20,642 bases of DNA from Ophiothrix spiculata (GCA_000969725.1 JXSR01S073591.1), one strand, 5' to 3'; counted from the first letter of the stretch, positions 1-9,916 are shown. Notes: generated by a model not told the origin, from the sequence alone. A program made the numbers and translations.

Positions 1-199
1 TGTATTCATTCATGACTACATGTTGTATTCAAACCACTTGATTGCAATGCTAAAATTGATAAATCCTAAACATGCCAAAAATAATTTTGTATTCATATCG
101 GAGGAATACATTAAAGTGTATTCAGAATACAAAAAGTGTATTCAGAATACTTAAAAGATGTATTCTGAAGACTTATTTTGTATTCTTGTTTGGTAAGGG
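1..199. repeat. tgtattc-rich low-complexity sequence
   Basis: The heptamer tgtattc recurs many times in about 190 bases. Two copies belong to gtattcagaatac, a near-palindromic 13-mer at about 119 and 139. No coding frame can be followed through it. It ends where the BEL/Pao frame begins. It may be decayed transposon or LTR sequence, but nothing fixes its type. Confidence 0.5.
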
Positions 200-559
200 A
201 ATGCAGAAATAGCTATTCTAAAATTGATCCAGCAGCAGTATTTTGCAACAGAAATTAAAACTCTTCAGGATCACCATGAGCAGAAAGTGAAGTTAATCAG
301 TAAATCAAGCAGCCTAGTCAGCTTGGATCCAATACTGTGTGAGGATGGTTTACTCAGAGTAGAAGGAAGACTGAAAAATGCACCAATAAGTCATGCAGCA
401 AAACACACTGTCATCCTCCCAAAGAATTTTCATGTATCAAGCATCATCATCAGACATACACATGAGAGTGTTAACCACCAAGGCAGAAACTATGTTTTAG
501 GTGAACTGAGACACCACTACTGGATTATCAATGCAAATGCAGCAGTGAGAAACTATTGA
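200..559 (+). pseudogene. BEL/Pao retrotransposon fragment: linker and integrase zinc-binding domain
   Basis: This is about 120 codons of a BEL/Pao pol polyprotein, covering the linker after RNase H and the N-terminal zinc-binding part of integrase. The frame reads back in phase to about 200, ahead of any usable start, so it is an internal piece. Typical motifs are the SLDP...LLRVEGRL linker and then RHTHESVNHQGRNYVLGELR, which carries the two histidines of the HHCC zinc site. The cysteine half is missing, because the frame stops at 557-559 right after VRNY. In the family this domain helps integrase bind element ends. The remnant cannot act alone. A homologous linker lies at about 8700-8990. 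Confidence 0.85.
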
Positions 560-839
560 GCTGAAAATAATACGTAAAATATCCCTAACAAATTAATTGA
601 AAACGATCACGAATTGAACCTAATCAATGACCTCAGTTGCAGGTCGCGACCAGCTAATATTATCAATGTTTTGCTAAGTGCAAAGTTCCTATATGTTTAG
701 TGTGGTAATTGGGCAACTTTCCGAGTGTCCGAACCATAATGGCGATCTCCATGTAAGAGCCACATTTTGCGGTGCGGAAATTTCTTTGTTGTTTATCGAG
801 TGTTGACTGTATTACAAATACAGTTATAATTTGTTCATA
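560..839. other. Non-coding stretch upstream of the hAT-like transposase
   Basis: I see no gene here. It contains a 10-base palindrome ggtcgcgacc near 643 and a YY1-like motif at about 734-750. It is probably the 5' flank or untranslated leader of the transposase that starts at 840. No terminal inverted repeat was recognised. Confidence 0.4.
734..750 (+). promoter_or_regulatory. Possible YY1-like site
   Basis: The string ccataatggcgatctcc contains the ATGGCG core of animal YY1 sites, about 90 bases upstream of the transposase ATG. The match is short and could be chance. Confidence 0.25.
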
Positions 840-3575
840 ATGGAGAATATCGATGTGATAGATAAAGGTATAAGGGATAAATGGAACTGGCAATGGCTCG
901 AGGTAAAGGACATTGATGGCCATTTCTTGTCGGAGTACATTCGCAAAATAAACAGGCCTGGGTATGCTAGATGTATCATTTGTAAGTGTGACTTGCAGTA
1001 TGGCAAAGGGGGAAAGAAGGATCTGGTCGGTCATGGAGGTAAAAAACCATAAAAAGAATAGGAAACTTATAACTACAAATACATTGCTTCCATCCATATT
1101 CCAAAGAACCAAAGCGATGGAAAGTTGAGCAATGTCTGCTGAATCCAGTTCTGGCACTTCTCACACTTCTGCATCAACGTCTGGATGTACTGGAGTACCT
1201 TATGGAGTTGCCCTGATGCTGCTTTCATACTAATGTCGCTTTGCAGCTTTGTCGCTTTGTAGCTCCGGTCGTCTGCTTCATTTCACACTTTTGTAGCTTT
1301 GCAGCTTTGAAAGTTGAATTGAATTCAACTTGCAAAGCGATGTCGTGCGGCAAAATTTTGCCGATATCGATTACATCAGCGACATTGTAGCTTTGCCGCT
1401 GCAGCAACCGGAAGCGACAAATTTATGCCCATATTTGGCGTAGTGCAGCGACAAAGCTGCAAAGCCACATTAGTATGAAAGCAGCATAAATGTCCACAAT
1501 CCTATTATGTTCAGGGAAGGCAAGTTGTGAGGCAGAACCTACACCAAAGGTTAATTTCAGTGATAGAAAAAGTATAGCTGAAGCGATGGTGACCACTTTT
1601 GTCGCTGAGCATTGTTTACGATGGCACCTCATCTTATCTCATTATCGAAAGAACTTGCTAGAGATGAGAAAGTGTTACAAGATTTATCAATGGAGAGAAC
1701 TATGTGTTGTTACAAGATGAAGGATGGGGTCGCTGAGGTGATACGAAAGCATTTTCAATCCATTTTCAATTAATTTAGATGAATGTACTACCAAAGGATC
1801 AAACGATTTAATTCTTTGCATTCTTGTTTCATATTTTTCGGAGAAGTTAGGACAATGTATTGTCCATCATTACACCTCTGTCAAATTCACTGTAGTTAAT
1901 GCCAAAAAAGTATTTGAAGTACTTAAAACATTGCTAGAAGAAGATGGTACTCCTTTGAGGAATGTTTTATCAAGCCTTAGCGATTCAGCAGCATACATGA
2001 GAGGCAAAAAAACAGGATTCGAAACTAGATTAAGAGAAATTCACCCAGAACTCCTTGACGTGGACGGCAATATCTGTCATCACATGCACAACAGTGTGAG
2101 AAAATTCTGAAAAGTTTTGACAATCTTGTTGAACATCTTTGTGATGACTTGTATAAAGTCTTTCAGTACTCACCTGATCTTAAAGAGAATCTCCAAGAAA
2201 TATCAGCCATGTTTGGTCTTGACTTCAAAGTTCCTCTAGAGCGATTACCTACCTATGGCTTTCTGCATACAATGTTAGCAGCCGCAACCTTGACATGATT
2301 GATCCATTAACTGTATTCTACTTTGCCTGGATTGGCAAAGACATAGGTAAGTACATCAGACTGTTCAAAGCTGTTACAAGTAAATATAATCTCACATCTG
2401 AGCAACAGCAGCGACTGAATGCTATGATAGGAGTACTTAAGAAAATGAAGTTAACAGAGTTTGGCACAAATAGGAAGCATAGAATTATAAAGAAACTGTT
2501 TCATCAGAGAAAAACAACATTATTTTATCTGAACTTGTACATGTCTGTACTTCCACTCTTCAAGGCATTTGTTTTTTAACATTCGACAAAACAAGCTTAT
2601 GATGCACTGTCTCCATGATGAAGTTGTTGATTTATTTCGAAATTTCTTGGCATGTTTCTTGAAACCAGAAGCTATACAAGAACTTTCACCTCACAAATTG
2701 CAGGAACTGATACTTGATAATCATCTCTTGAAGAAATCACAGATGTATATTGGTAGGAAGGCTGAGGAGGTTCCTCTAACAATGCACCCAGATAATGTGC
2801 AGCTTATTCTGGGAAAGGTCCAACGAGCATATAGAAAAACTGCTAAGTATGTAAAAGAAACTGCCCCTTCAAAACAGTGTGCTTCGGTACTTGTCTTCGA
2901 TAGACCCCAAAGCCCAGGGCCATAGTGTTACACATGAATACCTGAAGAAGCTTGCAGATTTATTTGCCTCTCATGTAGATAGTGCAGAGTATGATGCATT
3001 TGACAAAGCTGCAAGACAGACGCAACTAGACAACTCTCTACCACCCTTTAATGAAGGCAGCCGTGTTGACAAATGGTGGGCTCATGTTTTTGTTAAATAT
3101 CCAGCTCTCAAACCAATTGTGAAATGTGCTTTATCCACCTTCACAGGCCCAAGAGTGGAGCAAGCCTTCAGTGTAATGAATAATTACAATAATAATAATA
3201 AAATATGACCTGCAAGCATCAAATGTGGTCAAATGTATTCATCTCATGTCATCAGCATACCATATGCGCACTGCTTACAGCCGTCATAAAAAAAAACAAG
3301 TCATCAATCAGTCATCAAAGGCAAGGATTCCTAAAAACTTTTAAGCAGGCTAAGAGTGTCAGTGTCCATGAACTAGCCAAAAATATTAAGCAGAGGATGC
3401 TACAAGGAAAAAGAAGCACCAAGAAATTATCGAAGATAGACGTAAAAAACTTCCCAAACAGCAGGATACCTCCAGGAGAATGAAACCCCAAGAAAAAATG
3501 AAAACAAAGAAAGATACTAAAACCACCATGGAAATCATTGGCAGGAAAAACCAAACACCATCAAGAAAACAATAG
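840..3575 (+). pseudogene. BED-finger / hAT-like transposase, broken
   Basis: This is a decayed transposase-like gene. The start is the ATG at 840 (MENIDVIDKG...). A CIICKCD pair near 976-996 and a histidine pair just after it resemble a BED-type zinc finger. After an inserted MITE (1216-1487) come LDECTTKGSNDL (from 1775), DSAAYMRGKKTG and DGNICHHMHN, which fit the catalytic core with the hAT C-x2-H-like element. The end, VDKWWAHVF...GPRVEQAFSVMN (about 3070-3180), matches the hAT C-terminal dimerisation region. Frame changes lie near 1040, 1620, 1765, 2100, 2290, 2575, 2890 and 3190, and there is a stop near 1116. It cannot make a whole protein. The lysine-rich tail ends at 3573-3575. The hAT label is from motif order; a related animal transposase family is possible. 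Confidence 0.7.
1216..1487. mobile_element. MITE with 41-bp terminal inverted repeats inside the transposase
   Basis: The ends atgctgctttcatactaatg (1216 on) and its complement ending at 1487 form inverted repeats of 41 bases with one mismatch. Inside, the motif ctttgcagctttgtcgc recurs in both directions. The element carries no plausible protein. It lies exactly between two transposase coding segments (a GVPYGVAL stretch before and PTPKVNFSDRK after), so it is a later insertion. No clear target duplication is seen (tga against taa at best), so the superfamily is open. Confidence 0.85.
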
Positions 3576-3595
3576 GTAAGCATATAACAATGCAT

Positions 3596-3830
3596 TTAAG
3601 GGACACAATACCCTGACCAATGTTGTGCCTGTATTTTTCTCAAACATTACTGCAGTAGATATTTTATTTCAGTAGAGACAATAGAAAAAAGAGGGAAAGC
3701 CACTATTTGATAAATAAATCAAAATTACTACATCTAGGTGTGGGTCACTGAGTTTGTAGTGTAGTAATTGTACATTTCATATGAGAAATATGTAAGCACA
3801 AATTTGGTCAGGGGTATTGTGTCCCCTTAA
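3596..3830. mobile_element. piggyBac-type MITE with TTAA target duplications
   Basis: Both flanks are TTAA (3596-3599 and 3827-3830). The element between them, 227 bases, starts gggacacaataccctgacc and ends with the near-exact complement ggtcaggggtattgtgtcccc. TTAA duplication is the signature of piggyBac transposases. No coding capacity is present, so it would have been moved by an enzyme encoded elsewhere. It lies 20 bases past the end of the hAT-like gene. Confidence 0.85.
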
Positions 3831-4325
3831 GAATGTAATTTTGCAGTTCTACAAATGTATTATCACATTTGTTAAATTGCTTTCAACACATGTGGTATTG
3901 CAAATAGCAAAGAATTTACTTCCTTTACAGTGAGTGCTGATTCAATTCCTACTAAATGTACATTATTAGTTTAAACACTTAAATTATCACATTTATCATT
4001 AACTGCTTACTATATTTTTAATACCAAAGAAATTGCTTCATTAACAGTGCAAAATCTAAAAAATTTCCAGGGGGGGGGGCCTCCAGTGAATGCCTCACGC
4101 TATGCGCTTGGTTTGATTTTTAGCTTTATTTTTTTCTGTTGAAATGTAACTTCCCCACCCTAAAAATAATATTTCTAAAAAATAATATTTCTAAAAAATA
4201 ATTAATTAAATAATTAAGTGGGCCCCTGGAACCCCCAACGGGGCGAACGCTCTCTTTGCAATTATTTTTCCTTCCCAACTTCAGGCCACTGGTATCCCTG
4301 GTTTACAATTTGTAGCATTTTTTTG
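3831..4325. other. AT-rich non-coding spacer
   Basis: No gene is seen. It holds a long run of G at about 4071, a tandem repeat of ataatatttctaaaaa (about 4165-4200), and two related patches around ttccagggg on opposite strands (about 4063 and 4225) that may be remains of a small inverted-repeat element. Confidence 0.4.
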
Positions 4326-4753
4326 TAAGGCCATATTAAAAAACCCTTTCGTCTCAAAGCTACCGCGCGCGTTAGTTTTATCGTGCGCGTTAGTTTCCCT
4401 AAATATCCAAAAAACGAATTTTTATTTTACCTTTTATTTTTTTTCTTCAAAAATCGTGAAAAGCAACTCGCAATCCAAGGCAAAATGTTTCGTTTTGAAG
4501 TTGTTTTTGTCTCTAAATTATATACATTGTGCAATCACATTTATTGTTGAATTAACATCGTCACAATTCTGTTTCTTTGTTTTGTTTCAATATCTTGAAA
4601 CATTCTACCATAAAGGAGTCGTCAATATGACTTTTAGAATCAATACCAAAATTGAAAAAAAAAGAAAAAAGAAAAGAAATAAAATCGCATTCCGCATTAG
4701 GTTTTTGGGAGTTGGAGAGCTTTGAGACAAATGTTTTTTTTAATATGGCCTAA
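4326..4753. mobile_element. PIF/Harbinger-like MITE with TAA target duplications
   Basis: TAA at 4326-4328 and 4751-4753 flanks a 422-base element with inverted ends of about 35 bases. The left end starts ggccatattaaaaaaccc and runs to gtctcaaagct. The right end is agctttgagac followed by a T run and aatatggcc. A three-base TWA duplication with GGC-starting ends is typical of PIF/Harbinger MITEs. An open frame of 89 codons inside shows no recognisable motif and is probably chance. A gcgcgcgttagtttta / gcgcgttagttt repeat lies near the left end. Confidence 0.8.
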
Positions 4754-4968
4754 CAGTCACTTACATCCCTGTAAAAAAAGATTGAATTGCAAAATGGACG
4801 CTATGTAGTAACTTTGCCATTTAGAAAGCAAACGCTGAGTATGCCTAACAACTACATGCAAGCTGCAACATATGCCAGACATCTGTAGAAAATACTGTGT
4901 AAGAATGATTATTATTTATATCAGGCTTTTGTACAATACTATAAAACTGTGTATTGCACATTTTTTAC
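4754..4968. other. Non-coding spacer before the recombinase gene
   Basis: AT-rich sequence with no coding frame or repeat that I can support. Confidence 0.4.
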
Positions 4969-5027
4969 GAAAGTACCCGGATGCGTACAATAATCTAAAA
5001 AATATTGTATACATCCGGGCACCTTTC
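4969..5027. repeat. Imperfect inverted repeat (hairpin) upstream of the recombinase
   Basis: The arm gaaagtacccggatgcgtac (4969 on) pairs with gtatacatccgggcaccttt (5008-5026 region), with a loop of about 12 bases and only a few mismatches over 23 positions. It lies about 150 bases upstream of the recombinase start. It could be a small mobile repeat, a transcription-level hairpin, or part of the recombinase element's end. Confidence 0.65.
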
Positions 5028-5179
5028 AAAGAATATTTTTAGCTGCGCTGACCTGATCGATAATATCCCCTATCAATCATATTTTTGATGATACCCGTCG
5101 CCATTGCACCGCGTTCAATTGTATGAAACATGGACGGACTGGAGCGGAGCACATCGGGAATAATGTGTTGACAACCAAA

Positions 5180-6908
5180 ATGGCTGCACTACCGGTAAAT
5201 TCGAACCGATTTGCCAGTCTCACAGACGAAGAATTTAAAGATTTGATGAAAAACAAAGATGCAGAGAACACAACTAAAGCTACCAAGAAAGCTGTCAACA
5301 TTTTACATGCCTATCTGCGCGAGAAACGGCAACCAGAGGATTTCGAAAGCCTTGATAAGCTTCAACTAGCGAAATTGCTAGAAAAATTTTATGCGGAACT
5401 TCGCAAATCAGACGGTGATAATTACAAAACTGCTTCCATGAATGGAATTTGCACAGGAATAAATCGTCATCTGAAGAACGAGTGGTCTGGCGGGTTGATT
5501 GATATAATAAAGGATAGCGAGTTTACGAATGCTAATAATTCTTTCAAAGCTGTTCTGGTGAGGCTTAAAAAGCTTGGAAAAGGAGATGTCAAACACCATT
5601 CATTAATCAATGAAAATGACATTTCAACTTTATACCGATCTGGAGTGTTTAGCCAGGAAACAGCAGTTGGCCTGCTGTACAAGGTTTGGTTCGAGATTAT
5701 GTTGTACGTACATTTGTCGCAGGGGCAGAGAAAATCTGCGAGAATTAACGAAGAGGCACTTTGTTGTTGAACGAGAGGCAAATGGACGGGAATACGTGAC
5801 ACAAGCGGTTGATGAGTTGACAAAGAAAACAAGAGAAGACAACCCAAGTTCAAGAACTGATGCGGGAAGAATGTACGCAACTAATACAAATGAATGCCAT
5901 GTTGCATCTTTCAAGAAATATATATCCAAACTCCATCCAGATTGCGATGCATTCTTTCAAACACCCAAGACAGAGACGCCTTCTTCTCCAGATTCACCGT
6001 GGTACAAGAAATCACCAATTGGACAGGTAACACTTGGCAACTTCATGAGCATTATCTCAAAGAAAGCAATGTTGACAAAAGTGTACACTAACCACTGCAT
6101 TCGTACAACCTGCATCACATTCTTGGATGAAAAGGGCTTTGCTGCCAAAAATATCTGCAAAGTGTCTGGTCACGCCAATGAAGGAAGTCTGGCTCATTAC
6201 ATTGGTAGAGTGAATGACAGTAGAAAACAAGAAATGTCAGATGCATTGTCACACTCTATTGGCCATCAAAGTGATCAAACAACACCAGTAACAGGGTTCG
6301 TACACCTTGGAGCCTTTAAAATTCAAGGACTTTTCAATGACTTTCAAGGTCCAAAAGCATGATTTTCAAGGACTTACCACAGCATAATTTGCAGTATGCT
6401 GAACTCTTGTTCCTGCTGACATCAATCCACTCGCTGAATTTGGGATCAGTTAGCCATAAATTATCAATTTTCAAGGACTTTCAAGGACTCTGTGCAAATT
6501 TCCAGGACTTTCAAGGCCTTGAAAAGGTGTTTTCAAATTCAAGGATTTTCAAGGACTCTCAAGGACCGTACGAACCCTGCAGTAACTGTAAGTAAAGCAA
6601 CAATGAGTAAGCCTCTAGATTCGGTCGAAAATAATGAAAACACTCTTCCAAACTTTGATTTTGAACATGTTGATGCCATGGATTTAGAGCTAACAAATTC
6701 ACAGGTAGAGATATTTGAGCAGATTATTCATTCTGAACAGACTGAAGATAATGATGTTAATATTGGTTCTTCTGAGATGCATGTACTTCCAATATCTGAA
6801 GCTGAGCCAGCCCATAATGCTAATGTGATTAGCACAAGTACTACCACACACAGAATGATGCAAGTCCGTTCATTACAGCAGCAAAGTCCATTTGTGTTGC
6901 AGAACTAA
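5180..6908 (+). pseudogene. Crypton/DUF3504-like tyrosine recombinase, broken
   Basis: Tyrosine recombinases cut and rejoin DNA through a covalent tyrosine link; Cryptons are animal and fungal transposons that use one. The ATG at 5180 (MAALPVNSNRF) is preferred over an in-frame ATG at 5123, since it starts the SNRFASLTDEEF region. Residues 1-170 form a helical N-terminal DNA-binding part. The catalytic half has CRRGRENLRELT (first arginine, about 5718), NHCIRTT (the H-x-x-R box, 6093-6104), SGHANEG (histidine, 6171) and LAHYIGR (nucleophile tyrosine, 6198). All key residues are present, but a one-base frameshift near 5700-5715 separates the two halves. A MITE (6292-6579) sits in the acidic C-terminal tail, which resumes in the same frame and stops at 6906-6908. 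It could also be a host gene descended from a Crypton. Confidence 0.83.
6286..6585. mobile_element. hAT-type MITE inside the recombinase tail
   Basis: The element (6292-6579, 288 bases) starts cagggttcgtac and ends gtacgaaccctg. The direct repeat cagtaa flanks it (6286-6291 and 6580-6585); extended to 8 bases the flanks match at 7. CAGGG-type ends and an 8-base duplication suit the hAT superfamily. Inside, ttcaaggac and close variants recur about ten times, like the subterminal transposase-binding motifs of hAT elements. The element is a multiple of three in length, and the host frame reads PVT on the left and AVT on the right. Confidence 0.85.
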
Positions 6909-7140
6909 ACGTGACCATCAATTACTACAATAACTAAACTGAAGAACAAAATTTGTATATAGTTTGACATTTTTGGAAGAATTCTTTCTTGCGTTGAAAC
7001 TTTTGAACTGTTGAATGTTTGGAATTGTTACGCTGTTGAACTTTTAATCTGTGTTGGATTGTTGAATTTTTGAACTTTTAAATTGTAATTATTTGGAACT
7101 TTTCAAGTTTATGAAGATGCAATTGGACCAATTGGATGCA
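6909..7140. repeat. TTGAAC-rich spacer
   Basis: No gene. From about 6990 to 7085 the words ttgaac, ttgaat and gttgaactttt recur irregularly, giving a degenerate short tandem repeat just upstream of the BEL/Pao relic. It could belong to that element's leader or simply be simple-sequence DNA. Confidence 0.45.
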
Positions 7141-9150
7141 ATAAACAGTGGACATAAGTGGTATACACCTCACCATGCCGTGAGACATCCTTAGAAGGGA
7201 ACCGTTAGAGTGGTATGTCACTCCATCTCAATGTGATATGCTACGTTACTTATGGTGGCCTAATGGTGAGTTCAGTAAACAACTACAAGAATTCCGCATG
7301 AAAGTCAATGTTTTCGGGGCAATACAGTCAGGAAGTAATGAAAGCTATAAAGGAAGACTTCTATGTAGATGACTTTGTGAAGTCTGTTGACAAAAGTGAA
7401 GAAGCCATTAACCTAGCACAGGCTTAAGAGAGGTGTTATCTAAAGGAGTCTTCAACCTCAATAAATGGATGAGTAACAACAGAGATTAACACAATACCTG
7501 AAGAACATCAAGCCAAGGGAGTTAAGAATCTTAACCTACACGATCTTCCAACTGAAAGAGCCTTAGGCGTGGTATGGAATGTAGAATGTGATTAAATTGG
7601 GTTATCCAGCAGAAAGTTTACCAATTCCAAAGCTACAAGGAGAAATATCCAGTCTGTGACTAGCAGCATATATGATCCAATTGGACCTATACAGCTCCAT
7701 ATGTGCTAAAGGCAAAGATCATACTTCAAATGCAAAGAGAACCAATACCTGAAGAATTAGAGAAGCAATGGAAGAAATGGCTTGAAAATTTGCCAAAATT
7801 AGAAAGACTGAGAATAAATAGAGCGTACCAACCTAAGGGATTTGGTAAAGTCAATAATCGTCAGATTCATTTCTTCTCAGATGCAAGTCAAGATGGTTAC
7901 GGCACAGTTTCCTACCTTAGACAAGTAAATGAAGATAATGAAATCCATGTTGAATTTCTAACAGCCAAGGCAAGAGTAGCTTCACTAAATCGTCACACCA
8001 TCCCGAGAATGGAACTTACCGCAGCTAATCCTTCAGTCAAACAATATAACATGATGAAGAAAGAGCTGAATTTGGAGGTAGATCAAATTGTGTTCTGGAC
8101 AGACAGCACAATAGTGTTGTACTACATAAAGAATCAGAAAACTAGATTTCCTGTTTTTGTTGCTAATCGTCTTGCTATAATTCACAAAGGATCAAGTCCA
8201 GAAAATTGGAGTTACATTCTTACTCATTTGCACCCTGCTGATTATGCATCAAGAGGTCTGTCAGTGGAAGATTTATCTAATATACCTGAATGGCTTAAGG
8301 GACCCAGCTTTCTTCAATAACCAGAAGAAACATGGGATGATTTTAGCCAACCAGCACCAGCAGAGCAAGAAAATAACAGTGATGAAACCTGTCGAGAAAG
8401 TTTTCATGTGTCCACAACAGCTGAAAAACGATACCCTGTAAACTGTGTCCTTGAATACTATTCAGATTGGAAAAAACTGAAGAGAGGAGTGGCTTGGTGG
8501 TTACGATTGAAAGCACTTCTACAGTTAAGATCCTACAAGAAAAGTAACCCTGTTGTGAATGAAAACAAGACACTCAGTCTAGAAGACATACAGAATGATG
8601 AGCAAGCCATAGTCCATTATGTTCAGCATCAGAGTTTTTCAAAGGAAATTTGTTTGTTGAAGACAGCAACTGAGAAGGAAGAGGATCTTACAGTGGATTT
8701 ACATAGTTCCGTAGATACGTCAAGCCCAATTGCCAGCTTGGACCCAGAATTAAGAGATGGAATTTTGAGAGTTGGTGGAAGGCAAGAAGACACGCTCGCA
8801 TTCAACAAAATGCAAAACATCAAGTTTTCCTACCAAAGAATCATCATATATCATCAGGCACATACACCAAAGAGTCCATCGCCATGGCAGAAATTATGTG
8901 CTTGCAGAGCTGCGACAAAGATACTGGTGATAAATGCCAGGGCGAAAGTGAACTCTGTGCTAGGAAAGTGTGTTATATGCAGAAAATGTCATGCATAAGC
9001 TGGAAGTCAAAAGATGGCTGATCCTCATGCACTTACAAGCAGATGAGCCAGCCTTCACAATTACCGGAGTAGACTATTTTGGTCCTTTCCAGATCAAGCA
9101 GGGTAGAGTTCATAGGAAACGATATGGCATCATCTTCACGTGCATGAATC
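7141..9150 (+). pseudogene. BEL/Pao pol relic: reverse transcriptase remnant, RNase H, integrase start
   Basis: This is part of a retrotransposon polyprotein. WYTPHHAVRHP (about 7158) opens the reverse transcriptase. The next segment jumps to RYLWWPNG (about 7250), so the part with the first catalytic aspartates is deleted. YVDDFVKSV (7362 on) keeps the second catalytic box. RNase H (7703-8320) is open and keeps its four acidic residues: SDAS (7880), RMEL (8012), WTDST (8102) and PADYASRG (8240). The linker frame runs 8408-8998 with the SLDPEL...GILRVGG motif. The integrase zinc region is frameshifted at about 8862-8930, and KCVICRKC keeps the cysteine pair. The integrase core begins [10 protein letters not shown] (first aspartate at 9072) and breaks off near 9150. 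It cannot transpose by itself. Confidence 0.88.
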
Positions 9151-9518
9151 ACCATGTGCAAAATAACTGCCCAGACACTTGCATGGTACTTAATTTGATG
9201 TTGGAACTGAAGTCCATCAATCTCCCAGAACATTAATTGCTAGACATAAATAAATACGCCTACTTTGGTATGCTGGTACAGAAGCAATGTTAAGTTTACT
9301 AATTATAGTTAAGCTTAACAACCCAAATTAAGCTATAAGATTTATCATGAAATTTTCAGCATTTATATTCCCTTATTACTGTCAGCAGATGCTATAGTGG
9401 TCTATCACTATGCCATAAAGAATTCTAGAAATCTACACAAAAACCAACAAAATAAAGCATATTTTTTCACCAAATGAATTGCCATTCACCATGTGCAAAA
9501 TAACGTACTGCCCAGACA
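9150..9518. repeat. Segment flanked by a 28-base direct repeat
   Basis: caccatgtgcaaaataac then tgcccagaca occurs at 9150-9177 and again at 9487-9518, where gtac is added between the two parts. The left copy lies at the point where the BEL integrase frame loses its family pattern. Between the copies is AT-rich DNA without a gene, with inverted tgttaag / cttaaca words near 9288-9320. A local tandem duplication, or an insertion bounded by a long duplication, would fit. Confidence 0.6.
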
Positions 9519-9545
9519 AAGAGAGCTATATTGACCTTTCCCATG

Positions 9546-9905
9546 GTGCCATCCGCTGGCCATCAGCTGTTTTTTCCCGATGGCTTCCGGATGGTACTTA
9601 TGGTCATCTATTTTAAAAACTAAGTTTCTCGATGGCTTCCTGATAGCTGTTTTCATAAACTAAGTTTGCCGATGACTTCCCGATGATCAGATATTTTTAA
9701 ACTAAGTTTCTGGATGGCTTCCTGATAGCTGTTTCTATAAACTAAGTTACCTGATGGCTTCCCGATGTGCCATCAGCTGGACATCGGCTAGCAAATGTCT
9801 TTCTGTTACCTATCAGAAAGACATCGGGTACCCGATGTCTTTCTGATAGCAAGACACAGAGCCATCGGGAAGACATCGGGTAGCCATCGGATAATCTGAT
9901 GGCAT
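9546..9905. mobile_element. Repeat-built MITE-like element with ccatcggg / cccgatgg words
   Basis: The words cgatggcttcccgatg and their complement fill this stretch. Four tandem units of about 40 bases, each with aaactaagtt, start near 9611, 9652, 9694 and 9734. The ends gtgccatcc and gatggcat are imperfect inverted repeats. Words on the left half are mostly in one direction and those on the right half in the other, as in a fold-back element. No protein is encoded. The exact ends and the superfamily are uncertain. Confidence 0.65.
9810..9849. repeat. Perfect 40-bp palindrome
   Basis: The 20-base half ctatcagaaagacatcgggt is followed directly by its exact complement with no spacer, giving a full two-fold symmetric 40-mer centred on ggtacc. 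It lies near the centre of the right half of the repeat-built element. Confidence 0.95.
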
Positions 9906-9916
9906 TTATTTTTGGT

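Noticed and set aside
663-1157. 164-codon open frame on the minus strand
   Set aside because: It overlaps the start of the transposase on the other strand, has no recognisable motif, and its composition is that of an antisense shadow.
4456-4725. 89-codon open frame in the Harbinger-type MITE
   Set aside because: The sequence is AT-driven, with a lysine run at its end and no transposase motif; MITEs of this size do not encode one.
5467-5929. Minus-strand open frames over the recombinase
   Set aside because: They lie opposite clear recombinase motifs and show no domain.
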